Shown: positions 9,469-17,380 of the stretch, one piece after another
Position numbering within the stretch: position 1 is the stretch's first letter
Layout of the letters: each line of letters starts with the position of its first letter
Assembly (NCBI GenBank): GCA_036557285.1
Contig: DATBHW010000055.1
Location: 124,001-188,000 of the forward strand
DNA: 64,000 nucleotides
Origin: Ktedonobacterales bacterium
GTDB lineage: Bacteria > Chloroflexota > Ktedonobacteria > Ktedonobacterales > DATBGS01
Direction: 5' to 3'
Made by a program: the position numbers and the translations under genes
The notes under the pieces: generated by a model
Database searches by the model: none
The model's input: only the letters and a program-made list of their open reading frames with translations
What the model was told of the DNA's origin: nothing

Positions 9469-10105
9469 CCATCAACTGGTGCGCTGGGGCATACGTACCT
9501 TTCTGGCAACGCAGCCCGACTTTCTGGTCCTGGGGGAAGCGGCTACGGGCGAAGAGGCGCTGCGTCTGGCGGAAGCGCAGGAGCCGCAGGTGGTGTTGAT
9601 GGACCTGCGTATGCCCGGCATGGGTGGCGTCGAAGCGATCAGGCAGATGCGCGCCCGCTGGCCGAATATAGCGGTGGTGATCCTGACGACCTATAACGAA
9701 GATGATTTAATGGTTCAGGGACTCCAGGCGGGCGCCTGTGGCTACCTGCTCAAAGATTGCGCGCTGGAGACGCTGGTGCAGGCGCTGCGCGCGGCGGCGC
9801 GTGGAGAGATGCTGGTGCAGCCAGAGGTGATGGCGCGCATCCTCGCGCGCGCCGCGCAGGCGCTGTCGCCGCCATCACGCACAACGCGGGCGCGCCATAG
9901 CCTGGACCTGACCGAGCGCGAGCGAGAAGTGCTTTCGGGGGTGGCGCGGGGCGAGCGCAGCAAAGAGATTGCGCTGCGGCTGGGCATTAGCGAGCGCACC
10001 GTAGGAGCCTATATCAATACTATCTTTAGCAAGCTGGGGGTTGATTCGCGGGCCTCTGCTGTGGCGGTGGCGCTGGAGCGTGGGCTGCTGCCCCGCCAGA
10101 GCTAG
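9434..10105 (+). CDS. NarL/LuxR-family response regulator
   Basis: 223 residues. Receiver domain with phosphoacceptor Asp about residue 57 (VVLMDLRMPGMGG), conserved Thr (VVILTTYNEDD) and Lys (YLLKDC); a linker; and a LuxR helix-turn-helix at about 157-205 (LTEREREVLSGVARGERSKEIALRLGISERTVGAYI). It should bind DNA after phosphorylation by the kinase encoded in the overlapping upstream gene. The targets cannot be told. The gene converges with the EamA exporter gene, three bases apart. Confidence 0.93.
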   Translation: MEQAITLLIVDDHQLVRWGIRTFLATQPDFLVLGEAATGEEALRLAEAQEPQVVLMDLRMPGMGGVEAIRQMRARWPNIAVVILTTYNEDDLMVQGLQAGACGYLLKDCALETLVQALRAAARGEMLVQPEVMARILARAAQALSPPSRTTRARHSLDLTEREREVLSGVARGERSKEIALRLGISERTVGAYINTIFSKLGVDSRASAVAVALERGLLPRQS

Positions 10106-10108
10106 CCA

Positions 10109-11119
10109 CTATCTGCGCTTCTCGCGCCCCAGGGCGACCAGCACCACGCCGGTAAGGATGAAGACCAGGGCCAGCAATTCAATGGCGGTGATCTGCTCTC
10201 CGGCAAATGCCGCCCCCAGCAGCAGCGCCACCAGCGGGTTTGCATAGGCATTGCTGGTCGCCAGAGCCGGGCGCACGCGCTTGAGCAGATAGCCATAGGC
10301 GCTGAAGCCCACCAGCGAACCAAAGACGACCAGATAGGCCAGCGCCCAGAAGGCCACCGGGGGCGGCGGGCCGGAAAATCGCTCGTTCAAGACCAGTCCC
10401 AGCCCCAACAGCGCCGCGCCGCCGACCAGCATCTCTGCCGCGCTGGACATGGCCCCCGCTGGCAGAGTAAGATGCTGGCTCCAGACAGAACCCAGCGCCC
10501 AGCAGATGGCCGCCAGCAGGATGGTCACGGCCCCAATCGGGGTGGCGCTCAGGCCGCCGCCTAGATTTAAGAAGATGATGCCGACAAAACCGACGATCAG
10601 GCCGATCCACTCTTTGCCATTGGGCCAGCGTCCCCAGATGCGGGCAAACAGGACCGCCCACAACGGCACAGAAGCGACGATCAGCGCCGCCACGCCAGAG
10701 GCTACCGACTGTTCGGCGAAGACGACCCCGCCATTGCCGCAGACCAGCAAAAGCCCACCCACGACGGCTGCCCCGGTCCATTGGCGGCGGTTGGGGTTTG
10801 GCGCGCCGCGCACGCGCAAGAAGCCATAGAGGATGCTTCCAGCGATCAAGAAGCGGAGTCCGGCCCCCAGAAACGGTGGGAAGCCGACGAGGGTTTCTCG
10901 AATTGCCAGATAGGTCGAACCCCAGATGACATACACAGCCAGCAGCGCCAGACCAATAAAGAGCCAGTTGTGCCTGCCGGGCGCGGCGGGGGTCGCTGCT
11001 TCACTATTTGGGGGCTGCTCCTGAGCGGCATCAGCCGGGGCAACAGGTGTGGGGTGGTCTATGCCGCCGACGGGTTCCGTCGCCTGGAAACGAATCGGGC
11101 GCGAAAACAGCATGTGCAT
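10109..11119 (-). CDS. EamA/DMT-superfamily exporter
   Basis: 336 residues with about ten transmembrane helices after a hydrophilic Pro-rich N-terminal extension of about 55 residues. The first repeat has the family signature LAVYVIWGSTYLAIRETLVGFPPFLGAGLRFL; the second EamA repeat starts near residue 195. Such proteins export amino acids, metabolites or drugs. The start at ATG 11119 (or ATG 11113) is uncertain by two codons. It is divergent from an Lrp/AsnC regulator gene, a pairing that usually means the regulator controls the exporter in response to its substrate. Confidence 0.88.
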   Translation of the reverse strand: MHMLFSRPIRFQATEPVGGIDHPTPVAPADAAQEQPPNSEAATPAAPGRHNWLFIGLALLAVYVIWGSTYLAIRETLVGFPPFLGAGLRFLIAGSILYGFLRVRGAPNPNRRQWTGAAVVGGLLLVCGNGGVVFAEQSVASGVAALIVASVPLWAVLFARIWGRWPNGKEWIGLIVGFVGIIFLNLGGGLSATPIGAVTILLAAICWALGSVWSQHLTLPAGAMSSAAEMLVGGAALLGLGLVLNERFSGPPPPVAFWALAYLVVFGSLVGFSAYGYLLKRVRPALATSNAYANPLVALLLGAAFAGEQITAIELLALVFILTGVVLVALGREKRR

Positions 11120-11122
11120 GCT

Positions 11123-11151
11123 TTTATTTTAAGCGCAGAATCGCCTATAAT
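11123..11151 (+). promoter_or_regulatory. Promoter of the Lrp-type regulator
   Basis: Perfect TATAAT at 11146-11151; the 17-bp-upstream position (TTTATT) is a weak -35. Predicted transcription start about 11158, which makes the ATG at 11161 almost leaderless and favours ATG 11209 as the translated start. Confidence 0.5.
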
Positions 11152-11208
11152 GAAGGGGAAATGAAAAGCGTTTTCCCTCTATCGCTTATAAAAGTAAGGT
11201 GGAATCCG

Positions 11209-11688
11209 ATGTTCGCTTTCGATTATGAAAAGGCGCTGGACACAACCAGTTGGGAAATCTTGTGCGCGCTGCAAGAAGATGCGCGGCTTTCGTTCAGCGA
11301 ACTGGGCCGTCGGGTGGGACTGTCCGCGCCCGCTGTCGCCGAACGGGTGCGCAAGCTCGAAGAAGCGGGTATCATCGCCGGGTATCACGCGCGGGTCTGC
11401 CCGGAAAAGATCGGCTACGCGCTGATGGCCTTTATCCGTGTGGAGTCGCCCAGCGAGAAATGCCCGATTGTGAGCGCGTTTATCGCTGATCTGCCGGAGG
11501 TATTGGAATGCCATCGCGTTACCGGCAGCGATTCGTTTATTCTGAAAGTGATCGTCGTATCCGTCGCGCATCTGGAGGCGCTGCTCGACCGCCTGATGCC
11601 CTATGGGCAACTCACCACGTCGGTGGTGTTGTCGTCTCCAGTCAAAAATCGCGTGATTGAACCACAGGAACCAGCCTCCCCCAACTGA
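11209..11688 (+). CDS. Lrp/AsnC-family transcriptional regulator
   Basis: About 159 residues. N-terminal helix-turn-helix (WEILCALQEDARLSFSELGRRVGLSAPAVAERVRKLEEAGII) and a C-terminal RAM/AsnC ligand-binding domain (LPEVLECHRVTGSDSFILKVIV). The start at 11209 has AAGGTGG seven bases ahead and gives the normal length; ATG 11161 also has a good RBS (GAAGGGGAA) and is the alternative. Divergent from the EamA exporter, whose expression it probably controls together with its own; amino acids are the usual effectors of this family. Confidence 0.9.
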   Translation: MFAFDYEKALDTTSWEILCALQEDARLSFSELGRRVGLSAPAVAERVRKLEEAGIIAGYHARVCPEKIGYALMAFIRVESPSEKCPIVSAFIADLPEVLECHRVTGSDSFILKVIVVSVAHLEALLDRLMPYGQLTTSVVLSSPVKNRVIEPQEPASPN

Positions 11689-11889
11689 AAACGCCTGCAC
11701 CCTCTCGCGCCTTGATAATACGTATCGCGCTTGCGAATCGTCTTTTAGAGAAAAGAGGATTGTCTTTGGTCCCGGGCGAATTGACGGATGGATGTTGAAG
11801 GCCGTATACTGGGGCCGATAACATTGAGCGAAGCTGCGAGCCGCTTGCCACCGGGGTGGCATGGTCAGGGAAGCAGCAGAGAGGCGGAA

Positions 11890-12873
11890 ATGGGTACCTC
11901 TACAAAACGACCAAAATCAAAATCCGGCCAATCGGCTGGCAAGCAGACGAGCGGCAAGCCTGGAGCCAACCAGCAGGCTTCTGGCGCTGCGAAGACCACG
12001 CCGGACGCTGCCGTATCAACCTCCAAAACGACGACCAACGCGGCGTCAGGCGCTAAAACGAAGCCGGTGACAACCGGCGCGAAGGCGTCAACCGGCCCGG
12101 CGAGCGCGACGGTTGTTTCCAAGGCAGCGCAGACGCCTGCCAGGCCGCCGTCTGGAAGGCTTCAGACCAACAAGCGCGACCAGAAGCGCGAGGCGCGCCG
12201 CGAGGAGTTCAGCCGCAAGATCGAGGAGCGCCGCCAGCAGCGCGAGCGCGAGCGCCGCAACCGAACGCTGAAGCGATGGGCGCTCTTTGGCCTCCCATCG
12301 GTGGCGGCGGTGGTCATCGTTGGTATTCTCCTCTATAATACGTTCTTTGGCCCGCAGGTCGCCCCATATCTGAGGGGCGCGCCCATAGATGGCATTTCAT
12401 GCGACTCCCTTGAGGGGCAGGTCACTCACTATCACGCGCACCTGCAAATCTATGTCAACGGGCAGCAGGTTCCGATTCCTGGGGATGTTGGCCGCCAGTC
12501 TATTACCCCCTGCTTCTACTGGCTGCACGTACATTCCGATACGGGCGACGAGGGCGTCATTCATATTGAGTCGCCAAATAAGAATACCTTTGACCTGCGT
12601 CAATTCTTCGACATCTGGGGCCAGACGCTCAGCGCGACGAACTTGCTGGGGCATAAGGTAGATGCGGCGCATAAACTGACCGTGTATGTGTATGCGACCG
12701 ATCAGCAGCCGTCGGACCCCAGCCAGCCCTTTACAGTGACGCCGCCGAACGATCTGAAGCCTTATACGGACGATCCCGCGAAGATTCCTCTCAAAGCGCA
12801 CGAGTTGATTGTGCTTGAATATGGCACGCCGCTTGTGCCGCCGCCCGCGTGGTCGTTCCTACCCAACGAATAG
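11890..12873 (+). CDS. Membrane-anchored protein with His-rich extracellular domain
   Basis: 327 residues. Residues 1-110 are Lys/Thr/Ala/Ser-rich and disordered, followed by a strongly charged Arg/Glu segment (REARREEFSRKIEERRQQRERERR), one transmembrane helix near residue 137 (WALFGLPSVAAVVIVGILLYNTFF) and an extracellular domain with clustered histidines: THYHAHLQIYVNG, FYWLHVHSDTGDEGVIHIESP and FFDIWGQ. I recognise this arrangement as recurring in uncharacterised actinobacterial and Chloroflexota proteins but know no tested function; metal binding is my inference. ATG 11890 has GAGAGGCGG upstream. A strong terminator follows. Confidence 0.75.
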   Translation: MGTSTKRPKSKSGQSAGKQTSGKPGANQQASGAAKTTPDAAVSTSKTTTNAASGAKTKPVTTGAKASTGPASATVVSKAAQTPARPPSGRLQTNKRDQKREARREEFSRKIEERRQQRERERRNRTLKRWALFGLPSVAAVVIVGILLYNTFFGPQVAPYLRGAPIDGISCDSLEGQVTHYHAHLQIYVNGQQVPIPGDVGRQSITPCFYWLHVHSDTGDEGVIHIESPNKNTFDLRQFFDIWGQTLSATNLLGHKVDAAHKLTVYVYATDQQPSDPSQPFTVTPPNDLKPYTDDPAKIPLKAHELIVLEYGTPLVPPPAWSFLPNE

Positions 12874-12897
12874 GTCAGGCGCGGCAAAGGACGAAGC

Positions 12898-12937
12898 AGC
12901 ACATCAGGGGCAACATGAACGTTGCCCCTGATGTGCT
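12898..12937. terminator. Strong hairpin between convergent genes
   Basis: Perfect 17-bp stem (AGCACATCAGGGGCAAC and its complement) with a 6-nt loop, followed on the plus side by TTGTTGT. It separates the His-rich protein gene from the convergent receiver gene and can act in both directions. Confidence 0.8.
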
Positions 12938-12994
12938 TTGTTGTCGGGTCTGGCTGGCAGATGATGAAGCATACAGGCCGCTGCCCCGGCAAGG

Positions 12995-13552
12995 TCATTT
13001 CCCCGCTGTCTGACCCTGTTCGCTGTGTGCGTCGGGAAGGTTTGCTCGTACTACCGCCACCAGTTCAGAGACATCGAATGGTTTGCGCAGCAGGATGCCT
13101 TCCTGAACGCCTTCGATGGAAAGATCAAACGTTGTGCCGCCGCTGAGGAAGATGATGGGCAGGCGCTGCGTGGCTGGCGCAGATCGCAGACGTCGGTAGA
13201 CCTCCGCGCCGCTGATGCCCGGCAGGCGCATATCCAGCAGGATCAGATCAACCGGCTGCTCGTCCACCAGCTTCAGGGCTTCCTCGCCATTGGGGGCGAT
13301 GCGTACCTCCCAGGCCCCATTGCCTTCGAGGCGCAGCGCCGCCTGGATGATCTCGGCAACTTTGGTATCATCTTCGACAATCAGGATGCGCCAGAGCGCG
13401 ATGGGAGCGGCGTCAGGTGTATTTGTAGGGGGCGCTTCTTCGGCAGACGTTGGCAAGGAGGGCGGCGCTGATTCTCCTGGGGCTGGCTGCGTATGCCGAC
13501 GCCAGAGGGCATCAAGGCATCTCAGACAGCCACAGGGAGCTTTTTCGCCCAT
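12995..13552 (-). CDS. Response regulator receiver with N-terminal Cys cluster
   Basis: 185 residues. Residues 1-52 are a low-complexity, Pro/Ala-rich extension beginning with a CGCLRC cluster (Cys 7, 9, 12), then a CheY-like receiver from residue 54 (ILIVEDDTKV), Asp about 107 (LILLDMRLPGISG), Ser/Thr (IFLSGGT) and Lys (LLRKPFD). No output domain. The ATG at 13552 follows AGAGGAACAATTTG. The cysteine cluster could hold a metal or be redox-sensitive, but that is inference. No kinase is adjacent. Confidence 0.85.
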   Translation of the reverse strand: MGEKAPCGCLRCLDALWRRHTQPAPGESAPPSLPTSAEEAPPTNTPDAAPIALWRILIVEDDTKVAEIIQAALRLEGNGAWEVRIAPNGEEALKLVDEQPVDLILLDMRLPGISGAEVYRRLRSAPATQRLPIIFLSGGTTFDLSIEGVQEGILLRKPFDVSELVAVVRANLPDAHSEQGQTAGK

Positions 13553-13696
13553 CAAATTGTTCCTCTTTTTGCGGCGGCATCAGCAGAATGTTCTTTAATT
13601 TCAGTCCTCGAACTATAGTTCTCGCATGATAGTTGAGTCTGTCTGCCTTTGTCAAGCAAGCGCCTGGAGCGGGTTTCACCACTCACCGGGGCTTGC

Positions 13697-13920
13697 CACC
13701 TGTAGCGCCGCCATCTTGGCGGCCACCGCTGCGCCAGCGCGCACGCTTGTCCTGGAGGGCGACCATTCGCCTTGGCGCAGCGGTGGCCGCCAAGATGGCG
13801 GCGCTACAGGTGCAGACGCCGCGCCGACGGGGTGGGGAGCCTGCGCCGGCAGGCTTGGTGGCGCAGCCCCCAGGCGCGGCCTTCAGCCGCCAGCCTACTG
13901 GCCTGGGTGGGTTGCCCCGC
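13697..13920. repeat. REP inverted pair plus family C segment
   Basis: A perfect 40-bp inverted repeat: left arm 13697-13736, right arm 13773-13812, each starting with CACCTGTAGCGCCGCC and containing the hairpin GCCGCC-ATCTT-GGCGGC. It is followed by a segment (about 13815-13910) that is the reverse complement of the family C sequence at 48845-48930 and 55130-55190. This fills the gene-free stretch between the receiver gene and the SnoaL-like gene. Confidence 0.9.
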
Positions 13921-13947
13921 TGCGGTGAAGATGATGAGAACATTGGG

Positions 13948-14376
13948 CTACTGCAAGACGGCTTTTGCCTCGATCTTATCGGTGATGGCGTCACCGTGAC
14001 GGTGGGTGATCTTCCAGGCTCCCGCTTCCCGCCGATAGAGCTGCGTCACGCGCAGCGCGGTTGGGCGAAGCTCGTCCTGCCCTATCACTCGCGCCTCTCC
14101 GCGTTCAATCCAGACGGTATAGCCCAGGTGATCGCTCGCAGAGAGCGCCAGAAGCTCGAAGTCCGTATGGCCGCCGCGATAGCGTTCTGCCCCCCACTCC
14201 AGGCGCGGGCCAACCTGCGCCCAGCCGCGCTCATAGGCTCCCCAGGCGCCGAAAATGGTCACGTCGTCAGCGTGTGACCAGCACGCTTGAAACGGGGCGG
14301 GATCGCCGTTGAGATACTGCTGTGATACGACCCGGATATGCGCGACGGTCTGACGCAGTTCTTCTTCTGGCGTCAT
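13948..14376 (-). CDS. SnoaL-like / NTF2-fold protein
   Basis: 142 residues with the pattern of SnoaL_3/DUF4440 proteins: long first helix (EEELRQTVAHIRVVSQQYLNGDPAPF), CWSHADDVTIFGAWGAYERGW, and the closing strand GAWKITHRHGDAI. These small alpha+beta barrels serve as ketosteroid-isomerase-like enzymes or as ligand-binding proteins; no specific reaction can be assigned. The gene is isolated between two repeat islands. Confidence 0.8.
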   Translation of the reverse strand: MTPEEELRQTVAHIRVVSQQYLNGDPAPFQACWSHADDVTIFGAWGAYERGWAQVGPRLEWGAERYRGGHTDFELLALSASDHLGYTVWIERGEARVIGQDELRPTALRVTQLYRREAGAWKITHRHGDAITDKIEAKAVLQ

Positions 14377-14478
14377 AGCGATGGCCTCTTTCTACACAGG
14401 TTAAGAACAGGGGAATGAACGATACGCTGTGAACAGAGTAAGCAATGTACCCGCGCCTGTCAAGCGCACCTGTAGCGC

Positions 14479-14653
14479 GGTTCTACCAAATCTGAGGTGT
14501 TGGCAAGCGAGGCGTGTGACTGGTAGCGCCGCCATCTTGGCGGCCAGCGGTGGCCTGCTGGTCCGCTGGCCTGGAGGGCGCACGCTCGCCAGGGCGCAGC
14601 GTTGGCCGCCTGGAAGGCGGCGCTACAAGTGACCTCCGATAATTGGTGGAACC
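14479..14653. mobile_element. MITE-like element with GGTTC ends carrying a REP pair
   Basis: Begins GGTTCTACCAAATC and ends ATAATTGGTGGAACC, so the outermost 10 bp are an imperfect inverted repeat. Inside lie two REP hairpins facing each other (GGTAGCGCCGCCATCTTGGC and its partner GGCCGCCTGGAAGGCGGCGC). The left subterminal segment (GAGGTGTTGGCAAGCGAGGC) recurs at 16227 and, inverted, at 61270. A further REP hairpin (CTGTAGCGTCCC) follows at 14654-14680. Together these explain the gene-free region 14377-14705. Confidence 0.8.
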
Positions 14654-14705
14654 CTGTAGCGTCCCTTCCAGGCGGCTAATCGCCGATGGGGTCGAGCCTG
14701 TCTGG

Positions 14706-15365
14706 TCAGGCGCGCGCGTTGCGGCGCGTCAGCAGGCGCTGGCGGGCATAAGCTGCCACTTCGCCAAGGTTCAGGAAGGCGCAGGTTGTCAGGCCATGCA
14801 CAACCACCGGCAGCAAGATCGAGCGCGGCGCGGGCTGAATGATGTAAAGGACGCCAAAGAGCGCGCCCGCCAGGCCCACGCCCGCGATGCTCAGCCAGCC
14901 CCAGCCGCCCAGCCGATGATAGAGCGCGTAGGCCGCTGTGCTGACCAGCCAGCCCAGCGCCAACGAACCGCTCCAACGCGCCACAAAGGTGAGAACGAGG
15001 CCACGATAGAAGAGTTCTTCCGCCGGGGCGTTGAGAAAAAGGTAATAGCCGCTCTGGAATAGGTGATCGGCGAGTGTGGGCAGGCGATAGCGCGGCAAGA
15101 TGACGGCGCGATAAGCGGCGGTCAGCGCGCCAAAGGGGATGCCAATCGCCAGCCCCAGCCCGATCTGCTGCGCGGCTTGCGACCAGGAAAGGGCTGGCAG
15201 ACCAATCTCTGCCAGGGGTAGATGGAAGAGCCAGGCCACCACCAGCGGCGCGAGAAGCAGCGGCAGCGCGCGCGTGGGCAGGTCAAGCCGCAGCCAGCGC
15301 CAGCTATCGGCAGGCGTTGAGCGTTTCGGTGGTTGAATGATGGCTGCTCTTTCTTGCGTTGTCAC
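14706..15365 (-). CDS. CPBP-family intramembrane metalloprotease
   Basis: 219 residues, mostly hydrophobic, with the CPBP/Abi motifs: EELFYRG (glutamate pair and Arg, about residue 115), the YALYHRLGG segment with a conserved His, and VVHGLTTCAFLN near the C-terminus. Members cleave proteins within membranes (Rce1-like) and some protect against bacteriocins. Start is a GTG at 15365 after GAAGAGGCG; the frame stays open upstream because it overlaps the next gene. The spermidine-synthase-like gene ends 27 bp upstream, so the two are probably co-transcribed. Confidence 0.82.
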   Translation of the reverse strand: MTTQERAAIIQPPKRSTPADSWRWLRLDLPTRALPLLLAPLVVAWLFHLPLAEIGLPALSWSQAAQQIGLGLAIGIPFGALTAAYRAVILPRYRLPTLADHLFQSGYYLFLNAPAEELFYRGLVLTFVARWSGSLALGWLVSTAAYALYHRLGGWGWLSIAGVGLAGALFGVLYIIQPAPRSILLPVVVHGLTTCAFLNLGEVAAYARQRLLTRRNARA

Positions 15366-15391
15366 GTGACGCCTCTTCGTGCCGCCCGGCG

Positions 15392-16123
15392 TCAAGAACG
15401 GCGCGCCTGGGCGATCAGGCCCACAGCGGAGATCGCCATGAGCAAAACGGCGAACAGAAAGATAGTGGCCTGCACACCGTAAGAGGGCATCAGCCAGAAG
15501 ACCGGCAAGAACGTACCCAGGATGCTGCCCACTGTCGAAAGCGCGTACAGCCGCCCGGCGGTGCTGCCCGCGCTGCCCACCGTCTTGATGCGCAGCCGAA
15601 TGGCGAAGGGCGAAACACAGCCGAGCAAGATCACTGGCAGCGAGAAGAGCAGCAGCATCGCTATCAAGGGGCCAACGGAAATGTCGCTGGCCGATTGGGC
15701 GAAGGTCTGCGCGGTCCAACCCAGGACATCCTTGGCGAGCAGGGGAATCAGGCCGATGGTGGCGGCGGCGAAGGCGGTCAGGCGATAGAGCGCCAGCGAA
15801 TAGGGCGCGCGGTCGGCCAGCTTGCCGCCGAGATAATACCCCAGGGTCAGATAGATCAGCGTCAGGCCAATCAGATTGGCCCAGACAAATTGCGAATCCC
15901 CAAAGAACGGCGCGACCAGCCGCGCCGCAGTCATCTCCACGCCCAGCGAGGACATGCCCCCCAGGAAGACCAGCGCGATCAGCAGCAATCCCCGGTCTGG
16001 CGCTGCGTCATCATGCGCCAGATGGGCTGTGTCGGCGGTCTGTGCCTGGGATGTGCCGTTTCCCTTCGTGGTTATCTTCTTCGAGCGAGAGCGGTTTCCT
16101 GGCGTGGGTCTGGCTGCTGGCAT
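15392..16123 (-). CDS. Membrane half of a spermidine-synthase-like protein
   Basis: 243 residues. After a basic N-terminus come six or seven hydrophobic helices with the signature of the membrane part of fused MFS/spermidine-synthase proteins: FLGGMSSLGVEMTAARLVAPFFG (about residue 53), LGYYLGGKLADR, LLGCVSPFAIRL, GRLYALSTVGSILGTFLPVF. The soluble SAM-binding synthase half that usually follows is absent; the frame ends at AQARRS and the next gene is a CPBP protease. Either the halves are encoded apart or the catalytic half was lost. It may work only as a membrane carrier; function unknown. Confidence 0.75.
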   Translation of the reverse strand: MPAARPTPGNRSRSKKITTKGNGTSQAQTADTAHLAHDDAAPDRGLLLIALVFLGGMSSLGVEMTAARLVAPFFGDSQFVWANLIGLTLIYLTLGYYLGGKLADRAPYSLALYRLTAFAAATIGLIPLLAKDVLGWTAQTFAQSASDISVGPLIAMLLLFSLPVILLGCVSPFAIRLRIKTVGSAGSTAGRLYALSTVGSILGTFLPVFWLMPSYGVQATIFLFAVLLMAISAVGLIAQARRS

Positions 16124-16215
16124 GCGGTTGGGTTGCTCCGGTGCGAAACATTCAGGGTATCAGAGAGTATAGTAGCACCGTCGGGCCGGGCAAGGCAAAT
16201 ACCTCGTATCCATTA

Positions 16216-16340
16216 GTTCCACCACACAGGAGGTGCTGGCAGGCGAGGCGTGTTACTTGTAGCGCCGCCTTCCGGGCGGCTAGCCACTGGCCGCCAAGAT
16301 GGCGGCGCTACAAGTGGCAACCTCCGATAGTTGGTGGAAC
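16216..16340. mobile_element. MITE-like element that overlaps the end of a gene
   Basis: 125 bp from GTTCCACCACACAGG to GATAGTTGGTGGAAC, with a 9-bp perfect inverted end (GTTCCACCA). It carries a REP pair (TTGTAGCGCCGCC... and GGCGGCGCTACAAG). The right part encodes, on the minus strand, the final residues and the stop of the RHH protein gene next to it. Confidence 0.82.
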
Positions 16341-16640
16341 CGTATCCACTGGCTGCTTCTCGAACTCCAGCCCGTCCATCAGCGCGGGTGCGAAAATGGC
16401 TTCAAGCGCAAGCTGCTCATCACGATAGGCGGGATCAGCATAGATTTCAGCATACATCCGCTCAAGCTCGGCCTGGCTGCGCTCGTATTCCAGCAGCTTT
16501 GCCTCGCGCAAGATGAGCTGCTCTATTAAAGAGGTTGCGCTGCGGGCGCGGCCAGCTTCTACCAGGGCATCGAGCGCCCTGGCCGTCGGTTCATGCAATG
16601 CAAACGTTTTACGTACAATGGGAGTTTTATTGGCGGACAT
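16308..16640 (-). CDS. RHH-like (antitoxin-type) protein with repeat-encoded tail
   Basis: 110 residues. Residues 1-50 resemble a ribbon-helix-helix DNA-binding unit (VRKTFALHEPTARALDALVEAGRARSATSLIEQLILRE), followed by a Glu-rich helix (LEYERSQAELERMYAEIYADPAYRDEQ). The start at 16640 has a textbook RBS (GGAGGTATCCT). The last ten residues (VPPTIGGCHL) and the TAG stop come from the inserted repeat; the stop is the GTAG foot of the REP hairpin read on this strand. No toxin gene follows, so it may be an orphan antitoxin whose partner was lost at the insertion. Confidence 0.7.
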   Translation of the reverse strand: MSANKTPIVRKTFALHEPTARALDALVEAGRARSATSLIEQLILREAKLLEYERSQAELERMYAEIYADPAYRDEQLALEAIFAPALMDGLEFEKQPVDTVPPTIGGCHL

Positions 16641-16764
16641 AGGATACCTCCTCTGTCACATAGTCTTTGAGATCGGCAGATGGCAAGCTGCATCTCAATC
16701 TGCGTGTTCATCGCCCGAAAAGCCGTTGTGACCAGTCGGCATGGCAGGCTTTCAGAGGGAGCGA

Positions 16765-17364
16765 TCACCTGCTCTTCTTGTTTCTGCGCGAACATCTTGG
16801 CGCGGGGGCATAAAACTGGAACGGCGTTTCATACAGGGTCATGTTGCCCTGCTCGATGATAGCATCGGTAATGATCGGCGCTGGCGCTGCGGTTTGCGCT
16901 GGCTCGGCGCTGCCCTCGGTGAAAGCGCGCCCGACGGCGTTTGTTTTGAGTTCACAGAGGATATTTTCGTCTTTATCGGTGATATGCCACTTTGGCGCGC
17001 GCCCCGGCCCCAGGTAGAACTTGCCCAGGCGGCTCCAGGGGATGACCAGATGTTTGCGCCAGAAGTCGAAGCGCAGCCCCTGCTCGTACACTGTAATGAC
17101 CGACCAGGCAAAGTACGCCTGGCGATACACCAGAAACACGCCAGCCCCGATCACAATCAAGGCCATCAACCCCGGCACAACGCGATCAGCCAGACCGGCT
17201 GAAGCGAAGGACTGGGTGAGAAAGCCGGTGGTTGCAAGGGGGATGAACACCAAAATGGCGAAGGCGATCAGTTTGGCTGAGAGGGGGTAGCGATACTCAT
17301 AGCGCCGCGCGCCCAGGGTGTCGGCGTCATTGGCGGCCTGTTGTCGAGAGGAAGAGAGCGTCAT
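16765..17364 (-). CDS. Two-helix membrane protein, bacterial PH-like
   Basis: 199 residues. Two hydrophobic segments (about residues 30-50 and 57-80) are followed by a beta-rich part (TVYEQGLRFDFWRKHLVIPWSRLGKFYLG) that looks like a bacterial PH (bPH) domain. The ATG at 17364 lies 16 bp after the stop of the upstream gene, whose product has the same topology, so the pair is one transcriptional unit. The role is unknown; similar proteins are thought to sit at the membrane and bind protein partners. Confidence 0.62.
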   Translation of the reverse strand: MTLSSSRQQAANDADTLGARRYEYRYPLSAKLIAFAILVFIPLATTGFLTQSFASAGLADRVVPGLMALIVIGAGVFLVYRQAYFAWSVITVYEQGLRFDFWRKHLVIPWSRLGKFYLGPGRAPKWHITDKDENILCELKTNAVGRAFTEGSAEPAQTAAPAPIITDAIIEQGNMTLYETPFQFYAPAPRCSRRNKKSR

Positions 17365-17380
17365 GGTGGCTGGCTCGGTT

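Noticed and set aside
14377-14478. Promoter or gene between the SnoaL-like gene and the first MITE
   Set aside because: No matching boxes and no credible frame.
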